Origin: Planococcus citri
Lineage: Eukaryota; Arthropoda; Insecta; Hemiptera; Pseudococcidae
DNA: 64,000 nt
Reading direction: 5' to 3'
NCBI RefSeq assembly: GCF_950023065.1
Contig: NC_088679.1
Location: 56,730,001-56,794,000 of the forward strand
Shown: positions 1 to 11,441 of the stretch, one piece after another
Layout of the letters: each line of letters begins with the position of its first letter
How positions within the stretch are numbered: position 1 is the first letter of the stretch
Made by a program: the position numbers and the translations under genes
Notes under the pieces: generated by a model
The model's input: the letters and a program-made list of their open reading frames with translations, nothing else
The model's database searches: none
What the model was told of the DNA's origin: nothing

Positions 1-402
1 ATTAGCAACTTCTAGGTACATGCAATCGCTCATCTCATAATTTTACTAGGAAGGAAACCATAAAGAAGGTTACGAAAAACCGTTGGTAAATCAAAAAATA
101 AAACAGGGATTTTTAGACAAAAAAGGAATCGGTAGTTTATGTCTTCGAAATCAATTTGGAAATCTGTTCGTATTAGAAAACGTTCTAAACATTCCGGAAA
201 TCGCTTGTAATTTACTAAGTATTTCACAATTAAGAAAAATCGGGTTCTCAATTATTTTTGATCAAAATCCGCGAATTCTAAATAGTAGCGGTGACGTTTT
301 TTTATATATACTTGAACATCCGAGCGGTTTATTCTCCATTAATTTCAGGATCAATGTACGTCACGATTTCGTAGATTTCTCTAGGGTTTTTAGTACATAG
401 TT
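1..402 (+). pseudogene. Copia-type retrotransposon polyprotein remnant (GAG-pre-integrase region)
   Basis: The reading frame from about 50 to 400 encodes roughly 105 residues matching the linker between protease and integrase in Ty1/Copia polyproteins. The stretch VLENVLNIPEIACNLLSISQ has the family pattern 'l.nVl.vP.l..NLLSv..L', followed by G-(F/Y)-S-I-I-F and an 'LF.I' end as in 'glY.l'. There is no authentic start codon, and the zinc-binding HHCC part of integrase that should follow is missing: the frame runs into unrelated residues and stops at about 400. A polypurine tract lies 60 bases downstream, so this looks like an internally deleted copy rather than a live element. What is seen is the motif; Copia assignment is from family knowledge. 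Confidence 0.7.
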
Positions 403-463
403 ATTCTCCAGATTCGTTATACTAATAACTTACCGTAATCGATTGAAATGCAAACTCCTTCAT

Positions 464-478
464 GGAGGGGAGGGATGT
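464..478 (+). other. Polypurine tract and possible 3' LTR start
   Basis: A 12-base pure purine run (GGAGGGGAGGGA) is followed directly by TGT, the layout of a retrotransposon plus-strand primer site next to the 3' LTR. It lies just after the Copia remnant on the same strand. The LTR's far end could not be fixed, so the LTR itself is not called. From 479 to about 1015 nothing else is recognised in the AT-rich sequence. Confidence 0.4.
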
Positions 479-1015
479 ATGTTTGGTGTTGGTTAATTTA
501 TTTATTTTCGAGTACATTCGTTTAATTAAAATTATTATGTTTAAGAAAAAATTTCGGCTTAATCTTATCAAAATTTTGTTCAAAACGCCGGTTTATAAAT
601 GCATAATTGTTAATGTTTGAAATAATAAATTTAGATCAATAATTTTACTTCAGTAGGTATATATCAGGTGTCAGAAAAATGAGGTTTTTTAATATTTTTC
701 TATTATAAAACTAATATCATGTAATAAGTAAATTATTTTTTATTTGAAATAGAAACAGTTTTAAAACAGAACATTGCGTCGAGAACCTCTTCATACAAAT
801 GGAAGAAGTACAAAATACATCCTATGTATTATGAAACAAGTGAATACCCAATGCTCATACTTAAAAAAAATCTGTAGTTTGTAAAAATGAAATGAATTAA
901 AAGATAGAATTTGCTTGTAGGTACGTTAATAATAAACGTGTTCTATAGTAATGTGTGATGTACGAGTACTTAGCCTGAATGTTATCAATTTGTTGGGCAT
1001 TCTTATCAATGATTT

Positions 1016-1287
1016 TCAAAATTTCATATTTTGAGTAATTCTTACAAGGAGTTTTTAAAATTTATACATTTTATTTAGTTTTTTCTTCGATTGTAAACAC
1101 AGTTGAACCTCGTGAAGGTAATAGATTGGCTCTTTGTTGAGGTTTGAAAACGTTTTGCTAACTTATACTTTGAACCTTGACGAAGACAGGATCTTTTTAA
1201 CTGTGTTTACAATTAAGGAAAAAACTGAATAAAATCTATAAATTTTGAAAACACCTTGTAAGAATTGCTCAAAATATGTAATTTTGA
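1016..1287. repeat. Foldback element with about 90-bp arms
   Basis: The arm at 1018-1107 is the reverse complement, with a few mismatches, of 1195-1285; shared words include TTGTAAACACAGTT / AACTGTGTTTACAA next to the central spacer. The spacer is about 85 bases. This is the structure of a non-autonomous foldback transposon. No coding potential. From 1288 to 2499 there is only AT-rich and low-complexity sequence (T-rich and AAG-rich runs around 1790-1960). Confidence 0.6.
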
Positions 1288-2499
1288 TACTGCCCATAAA
1301 ATTCATAACGTTAAGGCAAAATGATAGGCAATATGAATTCTATTATTTTTGATAGAACAAGTCATTCACTTATGAGCAAGAATCATTCGTTTTGTAATAA
1401 AAAAAAACACTTATAATATTATAGTTATAACATTTTTACATGACCTTTTTTTTTATTCGTACCTAGCTGGCTGCGAACCGCAATAAATGAATTTGCGTTT
1501 TTGCATTTTAATCGTAAAATGGTCGTAATGGTAGTAATGGAAATGGTAATCATAATTGACAGGAGAATGGTAATGTTCAGCGCGATGAGTTCCGGCCTAG
1601 AGTTCCGGTTATTGACGGTACCCATTATGATATTTGGCACGAATGACAAACTTCAGAATTGGATGCAACTGGGTACACATTAGAAAAGGTTATTCAAAAA
1701 TATTACCAAACTTGAAAATTTAAGGCACAATTCTGACTGCAAGGGTTGATAGTATGTACATACTTAGTATTCACTGAGTTTGATTATTATTATTATTATT
1801 TTTTAAAGAAAAGAAAAAAAGAAACAAACATTTTTGTTTTTGAAATGCTTTTTTTGGTTTGTTTTGGTTTTTCATTTTTTTTTTTTTTTTGTTATCAGTT
1901 TTCGTTCTCGCTTTGATTTCATAATTTTTAGTTTTCATTGTGGTTTTTGTTTTTTGGTTTCCAGTTTCTGATTTCATTCACCTTTTTAAATTTTTTTTCG
2001 TGAATAAAAAGCTGAAAACACCTATTTTGAGAAAAAATTACACTTCAGGTGAGAAAAAATTTGAAAAAATTTCATTATGGAAAATTTGTTAAGATTTTTT
2101 TTTCAAAATTTATCGCGAATAAAGTTCGATTTACTTCTGGCTGCGTCAATCTAAAACTCAGCAATTTTAAATTGAAAGAAAAATTGCGGTTCTGTATTTT
2201 TAAGGGATTTTTGTTCTTTAAACCTTAGTTTCATATCTCGACGCGATCATATTGATTTCATACTTCGACTTATACGTTGCGTCTTAGATACGTACGTTTG
2301 CTAATTCCGAGTTCAATGAATTTTTTTTTTTTGTAAAATTTTTATTTACGTTTTTCTTTGTTATTGAATAAATGAAAAACGATTAATATTTACGAATTTT
2401 TTCCGTTAATTTGTTCGATATCCTGTCAAAATTCTCCCCTTCTTCTACCTGCGAGTGACGAGAGTTTCTAATACATATGTATTACGATAAAAATGCTGT

Positions 2500-3345
2500 T
2501 TGTGCGTTTGGAAGAATTTTTGAGCTTAAAACAGAGTCATGATTTTCAAAACTTCGAAAAAAAAAACGTCTTGCAACCTATCAAAGTGGGTTAAAATTTC
2601 GCGAAAATTTCCAATCGTATTTCGTCTGAAAAATGTTCAACTCGTAAAGTCATAATTTTTCAGATAATATTTCAATGAAAATGTTTTTCGAGCATTTATG
2701 GAGAGAATTTTGAGCTCAAAATCGGGTCACGATTTTTGCAATTTTTGAAAAAGTGTCATGCGACCTGTCAAAATGGATTTAAACAGAAGAAAACCATAAA
2801 TTAATTTCTATTCAAATTTCCTTTGAACAGTTCTGATGAACGTTTTTGATGTTCTGACAACATTTTGATAGATCAAGTACTAATTTTTTCAAAAATCTCG
2901 AATATCATGACTCTCAATTACGGGTTCAAAATTCTTCAAAAATATACAAAAGAAGTTGTGATGGAAGTTTTCGATTATCTGAAATTAGTATTTCAACTCA
3001 TTTTGATAGATTACATGTAGTTCCTTCAAAAATTTCCAAAATAATGATGTCGCGTGTTGAGAGCTCAAAATTCTCAAAAAATGTTTCAAAAACCTTGCAA
3101 TTAAAACATTAGAAAATTTTTGCGAAATTTTAACCTATTTTGATGGGTCAACGAGACATTTTTTCAAAACTCCCCGAAATCATGGCCCAGTTATGGACTC
3201 AAAATTCTTTAAAAATGCATCAAAAAAAAATTTCAAAAATCGTAATGCTGTGTTTGACTTAAAATTCTCCAAAAAAATTCTAATCGAAATATTTGAAATT
3301 TTCGCGAAATTTCAACACATTTTGATGGGTCGTATTATTTTATCA
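2500..3345. repeat. Degenerate tandem repeat, about 135-bp unit
   Basis: The words 'TCAAAATTCTTCAAAAAT', 'GTTGTGATGGAAGTTTT' and 'CATTTTGATGGGTC' recur in the same order through this stretch; successive copies of the TCAAAATTC word start near 2924, 3063 and 3196. The same family appears at 9950-10165 and 14310-14720. Copies are well diverged, so this is an old repeat. The small open frames inside it are not genes. Confidence 0.55.
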
Positions 3346-3430
3346 AGGCATAAAAATCCAACATTCAATATTCCTTCCTCTTCCTCACTTCGTCCTCGGT
3401 CGCATTCAGAAATTAATGCTAATTGGTAAT

Positions 3431-5689
3431 CGCTGTACTCATCATCATCATTGTGCTTTCTATTAGCACCCCACACCGTCCTCTGTACCTGAACTTGATC
3501 CTAATATCTCGCTCCGAATCTAGGGTTACATGACTCCCAAGTGTGAAAACGATTTAAAAACACTGTCAAGAAAGTTGATAAGTCAACAACAGCGTCCCGA
3601 TAATAAGTACATAAGAGCACGTTTGGAGAAAAAAAAAATACACGCGTTTATGCGAGAGCAAGAAGGACAGAAGAGGAGAAATCTTGAAGATGACGTACGC
3701 ATATGCGCGTAATATTAGGCAGAAACCCAAATGGTTAATAAAGGAAAATTATACAGTTCGAAAGAAAAAAACACCTGGTTTGGTTGAATCAGTAAATTAT
3801 GTGACATATGTTCACTTAATATGGGTAGGCTTGGTTGTTGTTGTTTTTTTTTTCTCCAAAGGGTTCACTTGTATAGCTACTGTTGCGTATACTACACGCG
3901 GATTAATATATGTATAGTCGGTAGTTACCCACCAGAGAGAGAAAAAGGTATCAATTTTCGAACTTTTTTTTTTTGGTAGAAATTAGTAATTTTTCACGGT
4001 AATTAGGTACCTCAGTGCTCGGTTGGAAAAATATTGATATTTTCATTTACGTTAAATGGTCGCATTGAAAAGCTAAATTATGGTTTTTGATGTTTAATCG
4101 CTCTAGTCGACTGTATTCTAGGGATCGTGATCAAAGCGCATGAATTACGTGCACGATACGCGTTCGGGCTAATTAAATAGAATTTTTCTCAAGCTCCAAG
4201 GATGACGATGGCGACCGAGAGGGTGCGACGGCCGCCTCACTTACGCTTATAATTTACGCGAAAGAAAAAAAATGAGAGAAGAGAAGAAAAAATACAGAAA
4301 CCTCGAAGCTTCTCTCGGTCTCTTTAGTCATTAAAAGATTGTCTAATCCTTTGACATGTATAAACGATAGACAAAGAGAGAGCGAGCGAGAGAGACTGAC
4401 TTTGTTAAGTAAACCGTCATTGAATCCCGTTCAAGTAACGTTTACACTAATTAAAAGTAAACAAAAGGATCCGTCTTAAGTTGGCCGTATTGGGGTAAGT
4501 TTGTTGATTTTCTTGCGACTACTCGGCAAGACTGTATCGTATCTTTCGGTTCATTGAAACGGAAAGTCACTCTGTGGGTATAGGCGATGACAAAAGCGTG
4601 TCGTATGTTGGCGGTATGCTTATAAGCAAAGCATATTTTAAAGTTATAGGTACGTACTTTTATATTGTAGTATGTGTGTAGTCAGCATAACTATTATATA
4701 TTATAAGCATCCAGGACACAGACAGATATGTTTATAAGTGACAAAGCACGTGCTTCGTACAATCGGTTCGTTAACACATATAAACATTTATAAGTTTTTC
4801 CACCATATAAGATGAGAGTTTATATGTGATGACTTATTCAAAAGGGTGCGTTTTGTATATCCAGCACGCCTTCAAAGTTTCCTTTTTTCCGGAGCATTTC
4901 AGCGTGAAAGTCTTCTCGTGTTTCCGCTTCTTTAAACGAAGTAATTAGCGCTTCGTAATCGAGATTAAAACAGCCTTTATTTTCGTGTAGTGTAGGTTTT
5001 TGCCTCATCGCATGTCCACCTCCTCCCTCATATACTCAATTTGCGTCCCTATATAGTATGCGTATAAATAACGAAAAGCCAAAAAGGGATATCGACGAAA
5101 TTACATATTATACCGACTTGTTTATAAGTATATGAGGTTTCAACAGATGAACTTTCATAAGTGAACTAATCACCACGCAGCGTGAATCGTTGGTTATTTT
5201 TTTCTCCTCTTTCGTTTTAAATGAAGTATGCTTGTTAGTGGTTGAAATGTGTGGAACGAGTTCGATATTTCAAAGGAGTAATGTTCGAGATATGAATTGG
5301 ATTAATTTTGGATCGATAAAGTGCAATGCATATCGACTCGAGTATAATTTTTTCAATTTACACAGCCCTAGGTTAGTCTACAGTACAACTGGCAAAAAGT
5401 GCTTTGAATTCGAATTCGAGAGGCTTTTCCAGAAAAATAACGTGCAATAGGCCAACTGAAGTAAGTAGCACCAATCGCATTTAGATATTGTGCTGAAGTA
5501 GATTGAAACAATTTTTATGGCACTTTTTTAAAATCTCTGAAATCCTCAACACACGATTGGGAGCATCAAGGTGGCTTGAAACCATTTCCAATCAACTCGA
5601 ACATGTTGAAATCAGGATATTAAATAAATTTCATCTCTTCAACTAAGTACCTACTGTATTGTAAAATTTTGTGGAAATCCGAAAGCTGA
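3431..5689. other. Intergenic stretch, no gene recognised
   Basis: No conserved coding frame, RNA gene or clear transposon was found. The stretch includes a GAGA-rich run at about 4372-4400 and a slightly more GC-rich patch near 4200-4260, which could be regulatory but cannot be assigned. The open frames here are short and have no family resemblance. Confidence 0.4.
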
Positions 5690-6940
5690 AATTTGGGATA
5701 TACCCTATTTTCGACATGCCAAATCGATTGGAAACGGTTTCAACCCGTTTTGAGCAGTTCTGGAGCCTCCAGCAAATTTTTTGAACAAGAAGAAAATTTC
5801 ATCAAAATTCAAAATGGAGTTGGAAAGCTAAAATTTATTCTAAAAACTAATTTCAATACGCTACGAAGTACTGCAGGTGAATTTCAAGTCGTTTTGGAGC
5901 CTCCAGCAGATTTTTGAAACTCGAAATTCCCACAAAATTCCATCAAATTGGAGTTGTAAAGCTAAAATTTACTCTACACTCCAATTTCAACGCCCTCTGA
6001 AGACGACTACAGGTGAGTTCAAGTCATTTTAGGGCCTCCAGCGACTTTTTTGAAAATTACTGAAGCCTCCAGCAGATTTTTGAAACTTGAAATTTTCCCA
6101 ACATTAATTTATCAAATTTACTTCGCAGACTACATGGTGGTTTCAAATGGTTTTGAAGCTTCCAGCTACTTTTAGGAAATTTCAATTTTCCAAAAAAACG
6201 TCATACAACCTATCAAAAAGTCGCTGGAGGCTCCAAAACGACTTGAAATCCACTAGTAGTCAACTTCGTAGCGTATTGAAATTAGTTTGCAGAATGAATT
6301 TCGACTCTCCACATGAAATTTTGGGGAAATTTCAAGTTTCAAAAATCTACTGAAGGCTCCAGTAATTTTCAAAAAGTCGCTGGAGGCTTCAAAACGACTT
6401 GAAATTCACCTGCAGTAATTCGTAGCGTATTGAAATTAGTTTTTAGAATAAATTTTAGCTTTACAACTCCAATTTGATGGAATTTTGTGGGAATTTCGAA
6501 TTTCAAAAATCTGCTGGAGGCTCCAGAACTGCTCAAAACGGGTTGAACCCGTTTCCAATCGATTTGGCATGTCGAAAATAGGGTATATCCCAAATTTCAG
6601 CTTTCTTGGTCAATTTGGTAAAATTTTGGTTTTTCCCCTCATTTTTGGCCTAAATTCAATTTTCAAAAATTCGCCAAAAATCGAAAAACGCACTTTAGCA
6701 CTTGAAATTTTGACAGGTGATAAATTTTTGCATGATCTTTCGATCTACTTTTGTAAAGTTTGAAAAATTTCATGCAAGTCCTATGTTGAAACGTAAAATC
6801 TGCGATTTCAGCTGACCTGCCAATCAAAATGGCCGCCATTTTGTAAGTAAAGCCAACTTTTTTTTGCTTTAAAATGTTCCTTAGAATGTACCCTTTAAGA
6901 AAAAAGTTATCCCGGAGGATCGACCGGGGGAGGGATGCAA
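5690..6940. repeat. Foldback transposon family F1, copy 1
   Basis: Bases 5690-5917 are mirrored as a reverse complement at about 6369-6600: both arms read the same small frame (MGYTLFSTCQIDWKR) on opposite strands, which shows the inverted repeat and not a gene. The element continues past the right arm to a module holding ATGGCCGCCATTTT and 'GGAGGATCGAC' near 6830-6925. The whole right side is found again, in the same orientation, at 19222-20460. Repeated 'GGAGGCTCCA' words run through the interior. No transposase is encoded, so it is non-autonomous. Confidence 0.7.
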
Positions 6941-7131
6941 TTACTCCTATTGTCATATGCCGGACTATTTGTTTAGTTCAAAAATTTACACTTGGTGTGG
7001 ATTTCTTGTAGAAAAATGTACAAAGACCTCTATTCTATTTTATTTTTTTTGCAAATTTGAGTCATTTTGAACACAGTTAAATTTGCAAAAAAAAAAAGAG
7101 TTCAATTTAAAGACGAGAAGAATTGTACATG

Positions 7132-8024
7132 TACCGTCAGGTGGGGTGACTTTGATTTCGCGGGGTGACTTTGATAGCGCTCATTTTTCTGCACGTTTTG
7201 ATCTGTAGAGCGAGTAAAACGTCAAATTACATTTTTTTTTTCGAGCGAAGTGGTTACACTGATGTTAAATTGATACGATAACAGTGTTGAGTTGGTAAAT
7301 AATTATTTTCGTCCCTGCTTTTAATCGAGTTTTTTAAAAGTGGTAATTTTTCAAGATTTTTCATCACTCAACAAAAGTTGATGTTATAGTATTTTCAGAT
7401 ATGTAATAGAACATTGGCTGATAGTCTATCATAAAGCTACACTACTTGGGAAATATCTCCAAAAATTTTGAGTTTCTAGGTTGAGGTGCCTCCGATCCTT
7501 GGCCCATTGTTCTCAGTGAGGATGTTATTGATATTTCATTTTTTAGGCTAAAAATTTAAGTTTTGAGACTAAAGTGAAAAACAATGCCATTTTCGGATTC
7601 AGTGTGAAATTTCATCCCATTTTGATAGGTCGCAAAGGTATTTTATTGAATATCTAAAAATTTTGTTAAAAAACTGAATTTTATAAAAAATTGAGGAAAT
7701 ACAGGGGCTTTTATCGCTTTTTCAATAATGTGATGACTTCCTGTGGGCCAAAATGGATGAAATTTTGTATGGTAGGTCTAAAGGTGATGAGAAATCATTT
7801 TTTGAAAAAAAAGTACCCCTATCAAAGTGACCCCATCTTGTGGGTGACTTTGATACAGCCTTTGTGGGCAATTTTGAGGCACAAAAAAAAAAACAAAAAG
7901 GTCATTTGGTGCGTTTTGATGTTCTTTACACACTGAGTGGTGCAATTTTTTTGAAAACATCTTTCTACACCGCACAGAGCAGAAAACATTTTTTTTTTTA
8001 TCAAAGTGACCCCGCTGGACGGTA
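7132..8024. repeat. TA-flanked MITE-like element with GGGGTGACTTTGAT ends
   Basis: The left end reads GTACCGTCAGGTGGGGTGAC and the right end, reverse-complemented, GTACCGTCCAGCGGGGTCAC, both followed by TTTGAT. Each end touches a TA dinucleotide, which fits a TA target duplication. The word 'ATCAAAGTGACCCC' recurs internally near 7820 and 7840. The ORFs inside are AT-rich chance frames. Length is 893 bases. Read as a non-autonomous DNA transposon; family not determined. Confidence 0.65.
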
Positions 8025-9582
8025 CTTACCTATCTTACTTTCACACCTGCGATCTGATGTATACAATTTGAATAATGATACATTATTTTTGATTCCCATG
8101 TATACCGTCTATTTTTTTAATCCACCACCTCCAATACAAAAGGTTTCCTTATCAGAATACGAACTCGTTATAAATCACCTATAATAACTATTATGACCAA
8201 AATGATATCTATACACAATATATTTATACGATATCGAAATCGGGCATAAAAATCTCCAAAATGCACCCTAAAAAAACTGAACCAACTTTTGATTCGGCTT
8301 TTCACGGCCATTTTTATACATCAAATAAACCATTCGATAAGTATGGAGATAACAGCGGGTTAAAAAAAAATCCGGTAAAAAATATCCATAGTGGAATGTC
8401 GTAATAAAACCACAACAGACAGAGTGAGATAGAAAGAGAAAAAAATAGTATACGTTATCACCAGATTAATGTCTCCTCGTTTGGTTCGTTTATGCAAACA
8501 CATTTACACCAGCTTGATAGTAATATAATGGGACGAATGGTATTCGCATTTGAATAATACTCGTAGTACAGCAGCAGCGAGATGCGAGAATACTCGTTGG
8601 CAAAAAAATGACGCCGACATATCGAATCTCTGTCCGATTCTCATTACTTGTATAAATCACCGACAACGATGTTAAAATGGCTTTTTATTCTCTAGTACTA
8701 CCAGTACCATAAAAATAACCACAATGTAAATGTGAAACTCGATAACTTATAGTACGTTGGAGATTGATGTTACAGTGCTACTGGTGCGACTATACTATAG
8801 AGAGAAATTCGGGGTAAAAATGATTAAATAATGTTTTCAACATTGTAGAAATCGTTTCACCGTTGGTGTTATGTTTTCCAAAACGTACTCGTATACAGCG
8901 ATCTCGTATTTAGGATAACGAGAGAGGAAAAAATACACTAACCCAATGGTTCATCTGTAGTCCGATCTTGTTTTTTAACACCAGTAGTTTCGAGTATAGG
9001 TATACGTGAGGAGGAGATGAAAAAACACGTCGTGATCGCGCATATAATCGAATAATTTATATTTTTTGTCGCAGGATTCCGGGGAGAGAGCGTTTGTTTA
9101 ATTTCAAGTATTTGGGTTCTGTACGTACTAAAAGCAGCCTCAAAGGTGTCATCTTGAAAGTTAACATGAAGTTTTGTAGGTACGTACGTCGAGTATTCTG
9201 TGGTCGTTGTCGTGGAGATTAACGAAGAAGATTAGAAATGAAATTTTTTGGTGTAATCGTGTAGGACCTTGTTGCGTCGATCGAGTTTTTAAAAGGCTTA
9301 TCTGATGTAATTATGTGGAAAGGAGAGTAATCGGCTCAATTTTTTCATGAAATTTATCACTTACCTGCCTAAAGAAAAATTGAAAAAAATAGAATTCTCG
9401 AACAGTAATAGAAACGTGATTGGGATTTTATCATTTTTATTCGTTCAATTTTCCATTTTCGACCTTGAAACATTCATTTCTTCGGGCATATTTTTCAAAA
9501 TAATTTAGAAAAAAATTGATAATTGACAGTTTAAGAATTATTTACATATACCTATAAATCAAAAACTAAGCATAGGTACTTA
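8025..9582. other. Intergenic stretch, no gene recognised
   Basis: No open frame of convincing length or family match, no inverted repeat of note and no RNA gene was found. The sequence is moderately AT-rich single-copy-looking DNA with scattered TAGGTAC words. Confidence 0.35.
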
Positions 9583-9849
9583 CTAGAAAAAAAAACTAAC
9601 GACATTATGTGGATGAAAATTTAATTCCTGACAATTTTCATCAACGTAATTTTTTTGTAGTGCGCTTCTTTTCGTCTCCAGATTGATTTTAATGAAACTT
9701 GGTATGGAAATTTTTTAAAATTTCATTTTAATGAGTTTTATTAAAATCGATCTCGAGGCGAAAAGAAGCGTCCTACAAAAAAATTACGCTAAAGAGAAAT
9801 GTAAAGAATAGAATTTTTAATCGACATAATGTCGTTAGTTTTTTTCTAG
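9583..9849. repeat. Short foldback element (267 bp)
   Basis: The outer ends are inverted copies: CTAGAAAAAAAAACTAACGA at the left and the same sequence with two fewer A at the right, then ACATTATGT. A second inverted pair lies inside: about 9650-9700 against 9735-9790, with the word GAAAAGAAGCG on one arm. That inner arm resembles the arm of the hairpin at 24088-24497, so the two may share an origin. Confidence 0.65.
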
Positions 9850-9949
9850 GATGCTTCTCTCCTCAAAAAAATGAAAATAAACGATAATTAGAATACAAGA
9901 TTAGAATTATTCTCTTTATGTAGGTAACCTAAAACTATCGAAAAATTGA

Positions 9950-10165
9950 CTTAATTTTAGGCTCGAAATTCTTCAAAAATTCTCAAAAAACGTTCTGATA
10001 GAAATTCAATATTTTCTGTTGAAATTCACACTCATTACTATAGGTCGCACGTTAAATTTTTCAAAATACGCGAAAATTGCAATTTTCAGCTCAAAAGTCT
10101 TCAAAATTGTTGGAAAACTTTGAATTTTCAAGAAATTTTAACCCATTTTGATAGGGAGTAAGCTC
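9950..10165. repeat. Degenerate copy of the 2500-3345 repeat family
   Basis: It holds the same ordered words (GGCTCGAAATTCTTCAAAAA, CAAAAAACGTTCTGATAGAA, ACCCATTTTGATAGG) as the tandem repeat at 2500-3345. It ends next to the Jockey-type remnant. Confidence 0.45.
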
Positions 10166-10243
10166 TCTTCGGAATCAGTCCTTGACAAGACGCCGAACAG
10201 TAAACATCTAATTTACTAACTGCCTAGAAATCGTCAATGCGCT

Positions 10244-11441
10244 ATGTCGAAGTTCTTCTTGGAGGCGCGATTCAAGAAACCTGATAAAAAGTTTACCAAT
10301 CTGTTCGAGATTTATAATTTTTTCCATAGAAATGCTCCAGATACCACGGTCAAACATTTGAAAAATGGTTCTCTACTTCTTTAAACCACAAATCCAAAGG
10401 AAATAGAGCTTTTACTGACAATAAACAAGTTCAACAATGATGACATGGACATTAAACTTCATAATTATTTAAATTCATCGAAAGCTATCTTCTTCTCTCA
10501 AGATCTGGAGTACCTGAATGTTGAGGAAATCCAAAACAAACTTGCTGAGCAAGGTGTTACAAATGTTTACAAGCGAAATTCAACGTTCATTCTTACATTC
10601 TCCCTATCAAAAATTCTACAAAAAATTCATATTGGATATGAATATGTTAGATTGAAACCGTATGTAAATCCTCTGCGCTGCAACAACTACTAGGTATTCG
10701 TTTGGTCATATAGCTAAATTTTGTAAAGCAACTGGACGATGCGATCTATGTGGAGAAAATAAACATGATGGAAAATGCCTGAAATCAATGAAATGTGTGA
10801 ATTGCCATTCTGTAGATGACCATCCTTCGTTATCAAGAAAATGCCCTCGATACCAAGAGGAAATGAAAATTCTACAAATTAAAGCAGAAAACCAAATAAC
10901 TTACAAAGAGGCTAAAATCCAGTATCAATCAAAAACCAAATACGTTAATGCTGCTAAAAATAATTCAAATCATTTGATAATCATATAGAAGCCTCAAACT
11001 GATAATTCTGATCTCAGCAAATTCCACAAGCTTTTACAAAATATTTTGGATAGACTTGAAAAATTGGAATCTCTTTACCAAAAAAGAAATATTTCTCCTG
11101 AAACGAATGTTGAATCATCAAATCCGAAGCTGAACCTTAGTATGTCTATACCTACAACGGATTATCAAATCTCAGAAAAGTCTCTCCCAGATGCCTCCAA
11201 TTGTCGTCAATCTGTTATGCTGAATGAAAGATGGTTATCGACTATCTCAACAACCTCTACATCCACGGATATGTCTGATAAACACGAGATTTTAGAATAA
11301 GACTGGAAAACTGTTGAAGCCAACTTTAAGACAAATGAACTTGTATACGATGTCAAATTCCAAAAATTCAGATCTGTTTTAGAAGATTCTTGTGGGGAAA
11401 AAGACAACCAGCTACCTGATCAATACGTATATCTGCGATGA
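10244..11441 (+). pseudogene. Jockey-type non-LTR retrotransposon ORF1 (zinc-knuckle gag), broken
   Basis: A frame starting at ATG 10244 can be followed to the TGA at 11439-11441, about 400 residues. It carries the RNA-binding region of Jockey-group ORF1 proteins ('IGYEYVRLKPYVNPLRCNN') followed by three CCHC-type knuckles. The first is damaged (CNN, then FGHIAKFC); the second is CDLCGENKHDGKC and the third CVNCHSVDDHPSLSRKC. ORF1 coats element RNA in the retrotransposition particle. The copy is dead: in-frame stops at about 10382, 10986 and 11298, and a frameshift near 10690 that also destroys the last Cys of knuckle 1. The reverse-transcriptase ORF2 that should follow is absent, so the element is truncated. 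Confidence 0.8.

Noticed and set aside
6369..6593. Minus-strand ORF similar to a plus-strand ORF at 5693
   Set aside because: The likeness is caused by the inverted arms of foldback F1; there is no protein-level evidence.
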